A DNA stretch of 64,000 nt from Litchfieldella xinjiangensis. GTDB lineage: Bacteria; Pseudomonadota; Gammaproteobacteria; Pseudomonadales; Halomonadaceae. The notes below the pieces were generated by a model. That model was given only the letters and a program-made list of their open reading frames with translations. It was not told the DNA's origin and did no database searches. The stretch lies in assembly GCF_000759345.1 (NCBI RefSeq), contig NZ_JPZL01000003.1, positions 186,001 through 250,000 on the forward strand. The letters run 5' to 3'. The translations under genes and the position numbers were made by a program. Of this stretch, positions 1 to 9,914 are shown one piece after another. Each line of letters opens with the position of its first letter. Within the stretch, counting starts at the first letter, position 1.

Positions 1-1684
1 TAATGCCCAAGGTGTTGGTGGTCGAAGTGACCAATCGCTCACCTTCATCGATCCGCTCAACGTTGGTATTGATCAGCAACCGTATCTGCTTGGCTTCCTC
101 GGCGCTACGACTAGCAAGTTTACGCACTTCAGACGCCACGACGGCGAATCCACGCCCCTGCTCGCCGGCTCGTGCGGCTTCCACGGAAGCATTCAATGCA
201 AGAATGTTGGTCTGGAAGGCGATATCATCGATTGCTTCCACAATCTTGGTGACTTTCTGGTTGGCTGCATGGATCTGCTCCATGGCAGCATTCGCCTGTG
301 CAGCGATACCGCTGGCCTGTCCCGCCTGACTGGCCATTTCCTGTGTCATGTCCTGGGCCTGCCGCGCCGTATCTGCACTCTGCCTGACGGTCGCCGTGAT
401 CTGCTCCAGGCTGGAGGCGGTTTCTACCAGCGATGCCGACTGCTCTTCAGTACGCTGTGCGAGATCCTGGTTGCCTTGAGCTATCTCACCACTGGCCATT
501 TCAACGGACAGAGCCCCCTGCTTGATATTGGCAACCAACTGCTCAGTACTGACGGTAGAATCATTGAACGCTGAATAGAGTTGAGAGAGTTCATCACTGC
601 CGGGCACATCCAGACGCTGGGTCAGGTCTCCCCCACGGCCTTGAATATTAGCCAAGGCCTTTTTGAGGGGTACCACGATGCTGCGAACCGTTACGAACGA
701 CAGGATGATAGCCAAGCCTGCGGCAATGACGGACAAGATCAGATATTGCAGCAGCTCCTTCTGGGCCTGGCTGCCGAGACCGCTGGCTGTTTCCATCAGC
801 ATATTCGAAGCTTTGAGCCCCACTTCATGCATGCGATCGATCTGTGTGGTCTGACCCTCGAACCATTGCTGATGGTTGATACCGAAACCACCCGCAGTGC
901 CCCGCTCGAGAGCGACACTACGCATGTTAGTCAGTCGTTCGACGAGGTTGCCGCCAAGTATCGCTGCCAGGGAAGACTGGATGTCCGCGTTCGCAAGATC
1001 CTGAAAGCTATTGGTGAATGCTTGCGATCTACCTGTCAGCGACAGCAGGTTCCTGTACATGGTCGGGGACATCGCGTCAGTACTGAAGGCGGTGGTCAAC
1101 AGGGCCCGCTCGATACCCGCCAGTTCCTTGATATAAAGCAAGTTGTAATAGGCAGTTAATTGCCGAGCCACCTCGGCATTATCGACGCCGAAGGTGAGCT
1201 TGCTGACAAATTTAATCAGTTCGGCATTGAGTGCAGTAAAGTGTGCGCTGGATACCTCACCTTTTATGGCCAGATCGTCGGCGCGCTGCCTGATGGAGCC
1301 TGTTTCGCTCAACAAGACAAGCGCCTTGTCGACCTGCTCCGCGATAACCCGATCTCGAGCATCGAATTCAATCGACGAAAGGTACTGGCGGAAGTTATCG
1401 ATCTGCTGATCGGTCGCTTGGCGCTGACCAGGTAGCTCGGCACGAAAGTTACGCCCTTCGCTGCCCAGGAAGGCCGCTGTCATTCCACGCTCACGCTGAA
1501 GTTCGTGAACTAGGCTGCCTGCATTCTGCCCTAACTTGGCCATTTCCTGCAGGTGTCCCATCTGTGAAGCGATCTGTTGTCGTTCGAGTATGCCGGCCGC
1601 TGCCAGCCACGTCATAGCAATCAAAGGAAGTGCTAAGGCAAGTACAAACTTGTGGCCCATTTTTACGCGGTGAAGGGCTTGCAT
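1..1684 (-). CDS. Methyl-accepting chemotaxis protein with nitrate/nitrite-sensing (NIT-like) input domain, C-terminus cut by window edge
   Basis: A chemoreceptor that would signal to the flagellar CheA/CheW complex from the inner membrane. Reading from the ATG at 1684, the protein opens with a short basic stretch and a membrane segment at about residues 11-30. A long helical periplasmic region of the NIT type follows (QRERG motif, regular charged helices), then a second membrane segment near residues 313-333, a HAMP region, and the methylation and signalling helices. The conserved hairpin tip around residues 480-525 contains the hallmark [16 protein letters not shown]. The frame is open to base 1, so roughly the last methylation helix lies outside the window. 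The ligand class is inferred from the NIT-like fold only. No neighbour points to a substrate, and the gene stands alone upstream of an AT-rich gap (1685-1892). Confidence 0.85.
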   Translation of the reverse strand, partial: MQALHRVKMGHKFVLALALPLIAMTWLAAAGILERQQIASQMGHLQEMAKLGQNAGSLVHELQRERGMTAAFLGSEGRNFRAELPGQRQATDQQIDNFRQYLSSIEFDARDRVIAEQVDKALVLLSETGSIRQRADDLAIKGEVSSAHFTALNAELIKFVSKLTFGVDNAEVARQLTAYYNLLYIKELAGIERALLTTAFSTDAMSPTMYRNLLSLTGRSQAFTNSFQDLANADIQSSLAAILGGNLVERLTNMRSVALERGTAGGFGINHQQWFEGQTTQIDRMHEVGLKASNMLMETASGLGSQAQKELLQYLILSVIAAGLAIILSFVTVRSIVVPLKKALANIQGRGGDLTQRLDVPGSDELSQLYSAFNDSTVSTEQLVANIKQGALSVEMASGEIAQGNQDLAQRTEEQSASLVETASSLEQITATVRQSADTARQAQDMTQEMASQAGQASGIAAQANAAMEQIHAANQKVTKIVEAIDDIAFQTNILALNASVEAARAGEQGRGFAVVASEVRKLASRSAEEAKQIRLLINTNVERIDEGERLVTSTTNTLGI

Positions 1685-1892
1685 AATCTCAGTATCTCAA
1701 GTGGTGTTTTGTGTACTAGGGCTAAGTCGAAACAACGACGTGTCCGAACGAGACAGGGCTCTCGCACAGCTCCAGCACACTATCGACCAAAGTCGAATTA
1801 ACTTTACTTAAGAATTGACGAGATCAAAAAAAACACTTGCGATGAATCAAGAGACGGTGGGGAACAAGTGGATTTCATGACAATTAAATTTT

Positions 1893-2258
1893 TTAACGTA
1901 TGCTAGTCGCCCCACCGCAAGGGGCACTAGTGGCGAGCAAGTAGGCCAGATCGCGCTCGAGAGTCGACAAGGGATTGTTGCGATTGATGGCATCGCCGAT
2001 CACCAGGCTGCCGGTTGACTCGACGATGGCGCGGTGAAAGGCCTCGTTGATCTCGCCCCAGTGGTCGATGTCCTCCTTCGTCAGATAGCCTTTGCCAAGC
2101 AACAATTCCCCCTGTTCGATATACCGGACTAACGCCTCGCCTACCTCAGGCGTCAGTCCCCTTTCGGACAGTCGTCGCGCCGCCAATCCTTCCAGCACAC
2201 CAAGCACCTCCAAGGCTCGCCACGGCGCCGTTTTCATGCCAGCCACGGCAATGAACAA
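1893..2258 (-). pseudogene. Remnant of a GntR-family (FadR/FCD type) transcriptional regulator
   Basis: The 121 residues resemble only the effector-binding FCD domain of GntR regulators: a helix with LEGLAARRLSERG, then NEAFHRAIVESTGS followed by an NRNNPL turn. Complete members are about 220-250 residues and begin with a winged helix-turn-helix, which is absent here. The sequence upstream (2259-2293) is too short to hold it and runs straight into the CAP-domain gene. After NNPL the usual C-terminal helices are also lost and the reading continues into unrelated residues. The piece is therefore a decayed fragment rather than a working repressor. Its original target is unknown. The neighbouring genes are unrelated to it in function. 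Confidence 0.6.
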
Positions 2259-2293
2259 GGCTTGGGCCTGACCGTCAGGCAGCGCTTGAAAGC

Positions 2294-2845
2294 CTAGCGC
2301 GGCTGGGCCAGAACCTGCGTCCAGTAGGAAGAATAGGTCGACTCCGAATCATCCGATTCAGAATCGACCTTGGCCATGCCCATCTCGGTGAAGACGTCCT
2401 GCATGATGTTGCGGCAATGGCCCGGACTTTCCAGCCAGCCATCGACTACAGCGGCGATGGACATCTGACCCGCGGCGATGTTCTCACCCACCGCGCGCCA
2501 CACATAATCCCGGTTACTGACCCGCTGTTGGATTCCCACGCCATCTGGACCGGTATGACTGAAGTAGTCATTCTCGGCCATGTCCCGGGAGTGCGCTTCG
2601 GCAGCGGCTTCGAGCGTGCAATTCCAGGTCAATGGTTCCGCCGCCTCAAAATGCTGATCGCCGCATTGTCGGGCCTGGCTGCGCGCCTCGTTGACCCGCG
2701 ACAGCATTTCACGCTTGCGATCGGTCAGCTCGCAGGCAGCCTCAGCCTCCGCGTTGCCTTCCGATACGCCCTCCTCGGCCCATGCCCCGTTGAAGACCAT
2801 GAGCCCCAGCATGCAGGCCAATACACCGAATGCACAACGTGTCAT
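2294..2845 (-). CDS. Secreted CAP/SCP-domain protein
   Basis: An exported protein of the CAP superfamily (cysteine-rich secretory/PR-1-like), whose bacterial roles are mostly undefined. The chosen ATG at 2845 gives a clear signal peptide (MTRCAF followed by hydrophobic residues and a cut after about GAWA); the longer in-frame start at 2896 would overlap the upstream gene by 44 bases. The mature part holds the family signatures: NEAR near the start, the helix with AEAHSRDMAEND, YFSHTGPDG, then GENIAAG and W-x5-GHCRNIM. The last block contains one His of the usual CAP cavity. An acidic serine-rich stretch (DSESDDSEST) near the C-terminus is typical of halophile surfaces. It lies seven bases behind the flavin-fold gene at 2853 and is probably co-transcribed with it. 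Confidence 0.75.
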   Translation of the reverse strand: MTRCAFGVLACMLGLMVFNGAWAEEGVSEGNAEAEAACELTDRKREMLSRVNEARSQARQCGDQHFEAAEPLTWNCTLEAAAEAHSRDMAENDYFSHTGPDGVGIQQRVSNRDYVWRAVGENIAAGQMSIAAVVDGWLESPGHCRNIMQDVFTEMGMAKVDSESDDSESTYSSYWTQVLAQPR

Positions 2846-2852
2846 GTCAGGA

Positions 2853-3341
2853 CTAGCCACCGAACTTCTCATTCTCGCCCATATCCGGGATGGCATCTTT
2901 CTTCACGTTGGCCTTGGCTATTTCGTAAAGCTGGAACGTCTTGCTCTCCTTGGCCTTCCAGTGCTCACCCATCTGGACCTTGATCTCCAGCAACGCGACA
3001 TCCGGGTCATCCTTGCCTTCGGGGAACCAGGCCGCAATGAACGGATTCCAGTACTTCTCGATCAGCTCGCGGTTATCGGTCAGGTTGGCCTTACCTGATA
3101 GCGATACGTACACACCCTCTTCCTGATCGGAAAAGCTGAGGCAAACGTCACGATCGGTAGCGGCTTCAAAGACCTTCTCGGCACTGCGGCGGGTGTAGAA
3201 CCATAGGGTGCCGTCGTACTCGTCCTGAACCAGGTGCATCGGCCGGGCACGAGGCATCTCACCATCCAGCGTAACCAGCATGCCGACCTTGATATCCTCG
3301 ATCATTTTCCAGATCTTCTGCTTGTGCTCCGGGCTGGACAT
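2853..3341 (-). CDS. Pyridoxamine 5'-phosphate oxidase-like flavin-fold protein (general stress protein 26 type)
   Basis: A split-barrel flavin-binding protein of 162 residues, the usual length for the general-stress-protein-26 family. The order of elements fits: an N-terminal helix (residues 3-18), the barrel strand GMLVTLDGEMPRARPM, LWFYTRRSAEKV, then VCLSFSDQEEGVYVSLSGKA and a late KAKESKTFQLYE. Members are thought to bind FMN or F420 and take part in stress responses; the reaction is not known. A very good ribosome site (GGAGG, about eight bases before the ATG) supports the start at 3341. It is followed directly by the CAP-domain gene, so the two likely share a transcript. Confidence 0.75.
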   Translation of the reverse strand: MSSPEHKQKIWKMIEDIKVGMLVTLDGEMPRARPMHLVQDEYDGTLWFYTRRSAEKVFEAATDRDVCLSFSDQEEGVYVSLSGKANLTDNRELIEKYWNPFIAAWFPEGKDDPDVALLEIKVQMGEHWKAKESKTFQLYEIAKANVKKDAIPDMGENEKFGG

Positions 3342-3602
3342 GGCTTCAACCTCCTGTTGAATACGGTGCGGCGGATAGAAAAAAACGATGCCAATGCATC
3401 GAATAGGCCTGAATCAGCCTAGCCATCCCCATCCACCTCAGCAAACCTACCTGCCTGTGGATAGGATGAGATATCGGGGCTAGGGGACGGAGGATCAGCC
3501 CCGACCATGAATCATTCGTCGTTACATCCTAGATGCCAATGTTCATGGGCGGTCTCAGTCGCAGACATACAGGTAAACAATAGATAAAGAGGCATCCCGC
3601 TG

Positions 3603-4469
3603 TCAGTTACCGAACACCACCGTTCGTCCAGCATGGAGAAACACGCGACGCTCCAGGTGGTAGCTAATGGCCCGCGCCAGAGTCAGACATTCGATATCAC
3701 GCCCCTTCGCCACCAAGTCCTCGGGATAGTGAGCGTGATCCACCGGCTCGACGCCCTGGGCTATGATCGGGCCTTCGTCCAGGTCATTGTTAATGTAATG
3801 CGCCGTCGCACCGACGAGCTTGACCCCCTTCTCGTAGGCTTGATGGTAGGGTTTGGCACCTTTGAACCCCGGCAGTAGAGAGTGGTGGATATTGATCGCC
3901 CGCCCCGAGAGCCGCTCACACATGGCCGGCGACAACACCTGCATGTAACGCGCCAGTACTACGAGCTCGGCCCCGGTACCCTCGATGATGTCCTTGATCT
4001 GCGCCTCTTGTTGTAGCTTGGTTTCAGGCGTAATGGGCAAGTAGTAGTAGGGTAACCCATGCCATTCCGCCAGGGATTCAAGATCGGGATGGTTGGAAAC
4101 GATGGCCCGAATATCCAGAGGCAACTGGCCGGTACGATAGCGATACAGTAAATCGTTAAGACAATGATCAGCCTTGGAAACGAGTATCACGGTCCCGGTA
4201 CGCTTGCCCGGGGGCGTCAGTTCGAACGTCATTTCGAACTCCGCTGCCCGCGACGCAAAGGCCTCGCAGAACGCCGTGTCGCTGAATCCCTCGATTTCGG
4301 GCCTGAATTCGGCACGAATGAAAAATTGCCCCCCCTGCCGATCATCGAAGGAGTTGAGCTCGGTAATGTAGCAAAGCTGCTCTTTTAGAAAGCGCGTCAC
4401 GACGTCCACCGTCCCCAGACGACTGGGACATTGGGCGGCAAGAATCCAAGTATCGGCAGTTCGACTCAT
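3603..4469 (-). CDS. purU: Formyltetrahydrofolate deformylase
   Basis: PurU hydrolyses 10-formyl-tetrahydrofolate to formate and free tetrahydrofolate in the cytoplasm. The 288-residue length is normal. An N-terminal ACT regulatory domain (residues 7-80) precedes the formyltransferase domain (93-285), where the catalytic set is visible: N193 and H195 in INIHHSLLP, and D231 in NNDLDEGP. A strong AGGGGA ribosome site precedes the ATG. The gene sits immediately downstream of soxG on the same strand, separated by a weak hairpin. That position makes sense: sarcosine oxidase loads one-carbon units on tetrahydrofolate, and PurU returns the cofactor while giving formate to the formate dehydrogenase encoded at 31792-36374. 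This link is inference from context. Confidence 0.93.
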   Translation of the reverse strand: MSRTADTWILAAQCPSRLGTVDVVTRFLKEQLCYITELNSFDDRQGGQFFIRAEFRPEIEGFSDTAFCEAFASRAAEFEMTFELTPPGKRTGTVILVSKADHCLNDLLYRYRTGQLPLDIRAIVSNHPDLESLAEWHGLPYYYLPITPETKLQQEAQIKDIIEGTGAELVVLARYMQVLSPAMCERLSGRAINIHHSLLPGFKGAKPYHQAYEKGVKLVGATAHYINNDLDEGPIIAQGVEPVDHAHYPEDLVAKGRDIECLTLARAISYHLERRVFLHAGRTVVFGN

Positions 4470-4504
4470 GCTGTCCCCTACGGGTTACCGGCTTGCAAGG
4501 AAGA

Positions 4505-4525
4505 AGGCCGGCACATGTCCGGCCT
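4505..4525 (-). terminator. Weak hairpin between soxG and purU
   Basis: AGGCCGG (4505-4511) pairs perfectly with CCGGCCT (4519-4525) around a 7-base loop. There is only a short pyrimidine tail on the minus strand, so it may attenuate rather than stop transcription from the sox operon into purU. Confidence 0.45.
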
Positions 4526-4531
4526 GTGGGT

Positions 4532-5167
4532 TTATCGTTCTACTGTAACGCCGTACTCTGCCGCCGCATCCAACAGCCATCGATAGCAGTAATCGGCGAA
4601 GCTCCTGCGCAACACAAGCTCCCAGGTATCTTCGGTTGGCCTGCGTAGAATGACCGTTGCCTTGGCAAAGACCGTGGTGACGCCCTTGCCCACCGGGAAT
4701 GCTTGCGGGTGCACATCGTATGGCGTTGACTTCATGAGGGTTTCACGCGCTTTCTCGCCCCGTAGCGTCAATACGGTCTGTCCCCCGCTAACGTTGACGA
4801 TGCTGTAATGCGCCTGTCCCAGCACCTCGCGCAACCGCCCTTCCAGCGCAAACTCCTCGCCACCGGGCACGATGACGAGCCACTCATCGGGCGACAGCCA
4901 TTGGATCGAACGTTCACCACTATCATCCAGCGCCAAGGTATTGGGCCGGGCAGGCAATGTGATGCCCAGCACCTCACGCACGGCCTCGTCCAGAACAATG
5001 GCCCCACCACGCAGGACCATGTGCCCCAGAAACGCTTTCTCGCGTAGCGTCACGCCTGCACCGGCTTCACGAGGCGGCGTTCCCCGGCGATGAAAGGACC
5101 ACGCCAACGGCGACTCGGCACTCGGGCTTCCGGCAGGCCGGGTATCGAACTCTTTCACGTCAGACAT
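4532..5167 (-). CDS. soxG: Sarcosine oxidase gamma subunit
   Basis: Smallest folate-binding-fold subunit of the heterotetrameric sarcosine oxidase. At 211 residues it has the usual size. Typical blocks are GVTLREKAFLGHMVLRGG near residue 40, QWLSPDEWLVIVPGG and a late LVLRRSFADYCYRWL. The start at 5167 gives an 8-base overlap with the soxA stop codon, the usual tight coupling in this operon; the longer upstream start would lie deep within soxA. The protein has no cofactor of its own in characterised enzymes and is needed for the complex. It is the last gene of glyA-soxB-soxD-soxA-soxG, before purU. Confidence 0.9.
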   Translation of the reverse strand: MSDVKEFDTRPAGSPSAESPLAWSFHRRGTPPREAGAGVTLREKAFLGHMVLRGGAIVLDEAVREVLGITLPARPNTLALDDSGERSIQWLSPDEWLVIVPGGEEFALEGRLREVLGQAHYSIVNVSGGQTVLTLRGEKARETLMKSTPYDVHPQAFPVGKGVTTVFAKATVILRRPTEDTWELVLRRSFADYCYRWLLDAAAEYGVTVER

Positions 5168-8100
5168 TTTGCCGCTCTCCTTTGGGGTCGAGGAATACGG
5201 GGCTAACGATTTCCGCCTCGTGAACCTTGCCGTCGACCATGGGCAAATAGACGGTCTCGCCCATTCGCTCATGCCCACCTTTCACTACGGCCAGGGCAAA
5301 GCCATGCCCCAGCGTGGGGCTGTAATAGCTGGAGGTCACATGACCTACCATGCTCATGGGAATGCTCTGGTTGGGGTCGAAAACGATCTGCGCCCCTTCT
5401 TCCAGTACCACCTTGGGGTCCTTGGGCTTCAGGCCGACGAACTGCTTGCGGTCGGTGCGCCGGGTATCAGAGCGGGACAGGGCCCGTTTGCCGATCCAGG
5501 AATACGGCTTGTCATAACCGATGGCCCACTGCATGCCCAGGTCCTCGGGCGTGACCGAGCCATCGGTATCCTGGCCGACGATGATCAGGCCCTTTTCGGC
5601 GCGCAGCACGTGCATGGTCTCGGTGCCGTAGGGCGTGAGGTCGTACTTCTCGCCATGCTTGAAGAGCGCCGTCCAGACATGCATGGCGTAGTTGGCCTGC
5701 ACATTGATCTCGTAGGCCAGCTCGCCCGTGAAGGAGATGCGGAATACACGCGCCGGCACGCCGGCGACGGTCCCCTCTCGCCAGTCCATGAACTTGAACT
5801 GCTCTTTGTCGAGATCGATGTCAGTAAGCTCAGCCAACAACTTGCGTGCGTCAGGGCCTGTCACGGTCATGGTCGCCCAGTGATCGGTGACCGACGTGAA
5901 ATAGACGTCCAGTTCGGGCCATTCGGTCTGGTGCCAGAGTTCCAGCCACTCCATCACTCCGGCAGCCCCGCCCGTGGTCGTGGTCATCAGGAAATGATTC
6001 TCGCCCAGACAACTGGTCGTCCCGTCATCCATGAGCATGCCGTCGTCCTTGCACATCAGCCCATAGCGAACCCGACCCGGTGCCAGCTTGGCCCACTTGT
6101 TGGTGTAGACGCGGCCCAGGAACTCACGCGCATCGGCCCCTTGGATATCGATCTTGCCCAGGGTCGAGGCGTCGAGGATGCCGACACGCTCGCGCACCGC
6201 GAGGCACTCGCGCGCCACGGCCTCGTGCAGGGTTTCCTTCTTGCCGTTGACGGTCCGCGGGAAGTACCAGGGGCGTTTCCACTGCCCCACATCCTCGAAC
6301 TCGGCCCCCTGCTCGACATGCCACTGATGCAGCGCGGTGTAGCGTTCGGGGTCGAACAGGTCGCGGCAATGCCGCCCCACGATGGCGCCGAAGGTGACCG
6401 GCGTATAGTTTGGCCGGAAGACGGTAGTGCCTACTTCGGGAATCGAACGATGCAGACAGCGCGCAGCGATCGCCATGCCATTGATGTTGCCGAGCTTGCC
6501 CTGGTCGGTGCCGAAGCCCATCGCTGTGTAGCGCTTGACGTGCTCGATGGACTCGAAGCCCTCGCGTGTAGCCAGCTCGATGCCAGCCGCAGTGACGTCG
6601 TTCTGTAGATCGACGAACTGCTTGGGCGCACGCATCGATGGCTTGAGATGCGGAACCTGGTAGAGCGCACAGGCAGCGCCATCCTCACGAGCAGAGACCT
6701 GCGGCACTAGGCCGGTGACGGCATTGGCATCGAGGCCTGCCGCCTGGGTCGCCTGCCGCCCTCCATCGATGCCATCACGGATGACATCGTCGAGCGGATA
6801 GACGCCACGTGCACCACCCACCGATGTGAGCCCCTTCACCTCGCCTGGCACGAAGCCCAGGATATCGTCCCGCCACGTCGGCCGCGTGCCGGTGTGCGAG
6901 GAAAGGTGGATGACCGGGCTGTAGCCCCCGGAGCTGGCGATAGTGTCGCAAGCCAGCTCCTCGACTTCCCCCGCCACGGTAAACCGCGTGGCATCGATCT
7001 TGGCGACCCTGGCGCCACTGACGCGCTCGGCGCCCTTGGCCTCGATCACGGCACTTTCCGTGATGATGGGGATACCTAGCGTCCGGGCCTTGGCGACCAG
7101 ATCCCCCTGGGGATTGGCACGCGCATCGACAATCGCCACTACCTCACGGCCGGCTTCACGCCAGTCCAGTGCAGCGCGGTAGGCGTGGTCATTGGTCGCG
7201 GAGAGCACGAGCTTCTGGCCCGGTGCCACCCCATAGCGACGAATATACGTAGAAACGGCACCGGCGAGCAGGTTGCCGGGCACATCGTTATTGGCATAGA
7301 CCAGCGGACGCTCATGGGCACCCGTGGCCAGCACGACCTGGCTGGCACGCACCCGATGCATGCGAGAACGGGCCTGACGGCGACTGCCGGAGGCAGGCGC
7401 GCTATCGGCCAGGTGCTCGGTACAACGCTCGTGCAGCGTCACGAAGTTGTGATCGTGATACCCGTTGGCCGTGGTACGCGGCAGTAGAGTGACGTTGTCC
7501 ATGGCGGCGAGTTCGTCGATCACCCGATCGACCCATTGCACTGCCGGCGAATCATCGATCAGCTCGCGGCTGTCCAGCAGCGAGCCGCCCATTTCCTCCT
7601 GCTCATCGCAAAGGATGACCCGTGCGCCATTGCGTGCCGCTGTCACTGCAGCGGCCAGGCCTGCCGGACCGGCACCGATGACCAACACATCGCAATGCTG
7701 GTTGATGTGGTCATAACTGTCCGGATCGGGTTCGGTGGGGCTGCGTCCCAAGCCGGCACTCTTGCGGATGTATTTCTCGTAGGTCATCCATAACGACGCG
7801 GGCGCCATGAAGGTCTTGTAATAGAACCCCGGCGGCATGAAGGTGCCGCTCAGCTTGCCGACCATCCCCATCAGGTCACGCTGTACGTTGGGCCAACCGT
7901 TGGTGCTGCGGGCCGTCAGCCCTTCGTAAAGGGCCTGCTGTGTCGCGCGCACATTGGGGACCTGGGTCGCTTCGCTGGATCCTAGTTGCACTATCGCGTT
8001 GGGCTCTTCCGCCCCGGCGGCGACAATGCCTCGCGGGCGGGAGTACTTGAAACTGCGGTTTACGATATCGATGCCGTTGGCGAGCAACGCAGAAGCCAGA

Positions 8101-8204
8101 GTATCGCCGGCATAGCCCACGTACGGCTTGCCGTTGAAGGTGAAGTGAAGCTGGCGGGAGCGGTCGATCCGGCCCCCTTGCGACAGACGGTTGACCTGGC
8201 TCAT
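5160..8204 (-). CDS. soxA: Sarcosine oxidase alpha subunit
   Basis: Large subunit (1014 residues) of the heterotetrameric enzyme that oxidises sarcosine to glycine and passes the methyl group to tetrahydrofolate as 5,10-methylene-THF. An N-terminal ferredoxin-like domain (about residues 15-100, with FKYSRPRGI) is followed by a dinucleotide-binding domain (VIGAGPAGLAAAVTAARNG near residue 175), which binds NAD in known structures. The C-terminal aminomethyltransferase (GcvT-like) fold, about residues 610-1000, supplies the folate site; RIFRISFTGELAYEINV-type blocks are visible there as VFRISFTGELAYEI. The start at 8204 overlaps the soxD stop (ATGA), which is preferred over a start 231 bases earlier that would lie inside soxD. 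A strong open frame on the opposite strand is a codon-bias shadow. Confidence 0.95.
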   Translation of the reverse strand: MSQVNRLSQGGRIDRSRQLHFTFNGKPYVGYAGDTLASALLANGIDIVNRSFKYSRPRGIVAAGAEEPNAIVQLGSSEATQVPNVRATQQALYEGLTARSTNGWPNVQRDLMGMVGKLSGTFMPPGFYYKTFMAPASLWMTYEKYIRKSAGLGRSPTEPDPDSYDHINQHCDVLVIGAGPAGLAAAVTAARNGARVILCDEQEEMGGSLLDSRELIDDSPAVQWVDRVIDELAAMDNVTLLPRTTANGYHDHNFVTLHERCTEHLADSAPASGSRRQARSRMHRVRASQVVLATGAHERPLVYANNDVPGNLLAGAVSTYIRRYGVAPGQKLVLSATNDHAYRAALDWREAGREVVAIVDARANPQGDLVAKARTLGIPIITESAVIEAKGAERVSGARVAKIDATRFTVAGEVEELACDTIASSGGYSPVIHLSSHTGTRPTWRDDILGFVPGEVKGLTSVGGARGVYPLDDVIRDGIDGGRQATQAAGLDANAVTGLVPQVSAREDGAACALYQVPHLKPSMRAPKQFVDLQNDVTAAGIELATREGFESIEHVKRYTAMGFGTDQGKLGNINGMAIAARCLHRSIPEVGTTVFRPNYTPVTFGAIVGRHCRDLFDPERYTALHQWHVEQGAEFEDVGQWKRPWYFPRTVNGKKETLHEAVARECLAVRERVGILDASTLGKIDIQGADAREFLGRVYTNKWAKLAPGRVRYGLMCKDDGMLMDDGTTSCLGENHFLMTTTTGGAAGVMEWLELWHQTEWPELDVYFTSVTDHWATMTVTGPDARKLLAELTDIDLDKEQFKFMDWREGTVAGVPARVFRISFTGELAYEINVQANYAMHVWTALFKHGEKYDLTPYGTETMHVLRAEKGLIIVGQDTDGSVTPEDLGMQWAIGYDKPYSWIGKRALSRSDTRRTDRKQFVGLKPKDPKVVLEEGAQIVFDPNQSIPMSMVGHVTSSYYSPTLGHGFALAVVKGGHERMGETVYLPMVDGKVHEAEIVSPVFLDPKGERQNV

Positions 8205-8605
8205 ACCCGCGCTCCTTGGTTCGATGCGTCGTTCAATGCCTCGCTCTCGGGCCGGGCACCCACGGTCTGCCACCCCCCCGTGGCCGCCTGTACGCCGGCC
8301 TGCTTGTCTTTCTCGGAAACGCTTTTCGCCGTAACCGTGGGCGCCTCCCCCATCTTGTACGTCTCGAGAATCTCGTAGCTCACCGTATGGCGAGTGATAT
8401 TGAAGAACTTGCGGCAGCCAACGGCATGCACCCACAGCTCATGGTGAACACCTCGCGGATTGTCGCGGAAGAACAGGTAGTCCCCCCAGGCTTCGTCGGA
8501 GCAGGCCTCAGGATCCGCGGGGCGCTGGATATGCGCTTGTCCCTTGGGGTGAAATTCCTCTTCCTCGCGATGCTCTTCGCAGTACGGGCAATAAATATGG
8601 AACAT
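8201..8605 (-). CDS. soxD: Sarcosine oxidase delta subunit
   Basis: A 134-residue zinc-binding subunit of heterotetrameric sarcosine oxidase. The zinc site known from the Stenotrophomonas enzyme (three cysteines and one histidine) is conserved here as C6, C9, H60 and C64. The protein is slightly longer than many homologues because of a polar C-terminal tail. It lies 12 bases after soxB and its stop codon overlaps the soxA start by four bases, so the three subunits are translated as a unit. It has no separate catalytic role that is established. Confidence 0.93.
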   Translation of the reverse strand: MFHIYCPYCEEHREEEEFHPKGQAHIQRPADPEACSDEAWGDYLFFRDNPRGVHHELWVHAVGCRKFFNITRHTVSYEILETYKMGEAPTVTAKSVSEKDKQAGVQAATGGWQTVGARPESEALNDASNQGARV

Positions 8606-8617
8606 GACAGTGTTTCC

Positions 8618-9868
8618 TCAGTGCGCGACACCGGCGGCGCCATGCTCGTCGACGAGGGCCCCCGTGTGGAAACGGTCGATGGAAAATGGTGCAGCGATGG
8701 GATGCATCTCGCCCTTGGCCAGGCTGGCAGCGAACACATGCCCCGAGCCCGGCGTAGCCTTAAACCCCCCAGTGCCCCAACCGCAATTGAAGAACAAGCC
8801 CTTGACCGGGGTGGCTGACAGGATGGGACAGGCATCCGGACAGGTATCCACGATGCCACCCCATTGCCGGTTCATCCGGACCCGGGAGAAGATCGGGAAC
8901 ATCTCGACGATGGCTTGCAGGGTATGCTCCACCGTCGAGTAGCTACCGCGCTGACCGTAGCCCAAGTACCCGTCTATGCCCGCGCCGATGACCAGATCGC
9001 CCTTGTCCGACTGGCTGATATAGCCATGCACATGATTGGACATCACCACCGTATCGAGAATCGGCTTGAGCGGTTCGGACACCAAGGCCTGCAGGGGATG
9101 CGACTCCAGCGGTAGGTTGAAGCCGGCCATCTTGGCCAGCACACCGGAATTGCCGGCCGCAACACAACCGACGGTCTTGGCCCCGATATCGCCACGGTTG
9201 GTATGTACCCCGACGATCCGGCCATCGAGAATCTTGAAACCGGTGACCTCGGTCTGCTGAAGAATATCGACGCCACGTGCATCGGCACCACGCGCAAAGC
9301 CCCACGCCACCGCGTCATGACGCGCCACCCCGGCACGCGGTTGCCATGATGCGCCCATGACCGGATAACGGGCCCCCTTGGAGCAGTCCATTATCGGAAC
9401 CAGTTCCTGGACCCCCTTGGCATCCAGTACCTGGCTATCGATGCCGTTCAACCGGTTGGCATTCACACGGCGCTGAATATCGCGCATGTCCTGCAAGGTG
9501 TGGCCAAGGTTCAGCACCCCGCGCTGCGAGAACATCACGTTATAGTTGAGGTCCTGAGACAAGCCCTCCCAGAGTTTCATGGAGTGTTCGTAGAGGGCTG
9601 CCGCCTCGTCCCAAAGATAGTTTGAACGCACGATCGTGGTATTGCGTGCGGTGTTGCCGCCCCCCAGCCAGCCTTTCTCGATCACCGCAACGTTGGTGAT
9701 GCCGTGCTCTTTGGCCAGGTAATAGGCGGTAGCCAAGCCGTGGCCACCACCACCGACAATGATGACGTCGTACTCTTTCTTGGGGGTCGGATTGCGCCAT
9801 TGACGCTGCCAATTTTCATGATGGCTGAGCGCGTGCTTGACCAACCCGAAGCCGGAATAGCGTTGCAT
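8618..9868 (-). CDS. soxB: Sarcosine oxidase beta subunit
   Basis: Catalytic flavoprotein subunit (416 residues) carrying the site where sarcosine is oxidised; known enzymes hold FAD noncovalently and FMN covalently at the alpha-beta interface. The DAO-type FAD motif is near residue 35 ([18 protein letters not shown]), followed by the [18 protein letters not shown] loop and a late [20 protein letters not shown] block. The start at 9868 has an AGGAGA ribosome site and gives the usual MQRYSGFGL beginning; the longer frame runs into glyA. It follows glyA by 46 bases in the order glyA-soxB-soxD-soxA-soxG. Confidence 0.95.
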   Translation of the reverse strand: MQRYSGFGLVKHALSHHENWQRQWRNPTPKKEYDVIIVGGGGHGLATAYYLAKEHGITNVAVIEKGWLGGGNTARNTTIVRSNYLWDEAAALYEHSMKLWEGLSQDLNYNVMFSQRGVLNLGHTLQDMRDIQRRVNANRLNGIDSQVLDAKGVQELVPIMDCSKGARYPVMGASWQPRAGVARHDAVAWGFARGADARGVDILQQTEVTGFKILDGRIVGVHTNRGDIGAKTVGCVAAGNSGVLAKMAGFNLPLESHPLQALVSEPLKPILDTVVMSNHVHGYISQSDKGDLVIGAGIDGYLGYGQRGSYSTVEHTLQAIVEMFPIFSRVRMNRQWGGIVDTCPDACPILSATPVKGLFFNCGWGTGGFKATPGSGHVFAASLAKGEMHPIAAPFSIDRFHTGALVDEHGAAGVAH

Positions 9869-9914
9869 AGGTCTTCTCCTCGATCGGCCTTTTAAAGCCT
9901 GCTCATGAACAGGC

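Noticed and set aside
5169-6608. 479-residue open frame on the plus strand
   Set aside because: Exact antisense of soxA; third-position GC bias creates long shadow frames. No ribosome site or family resemblance.
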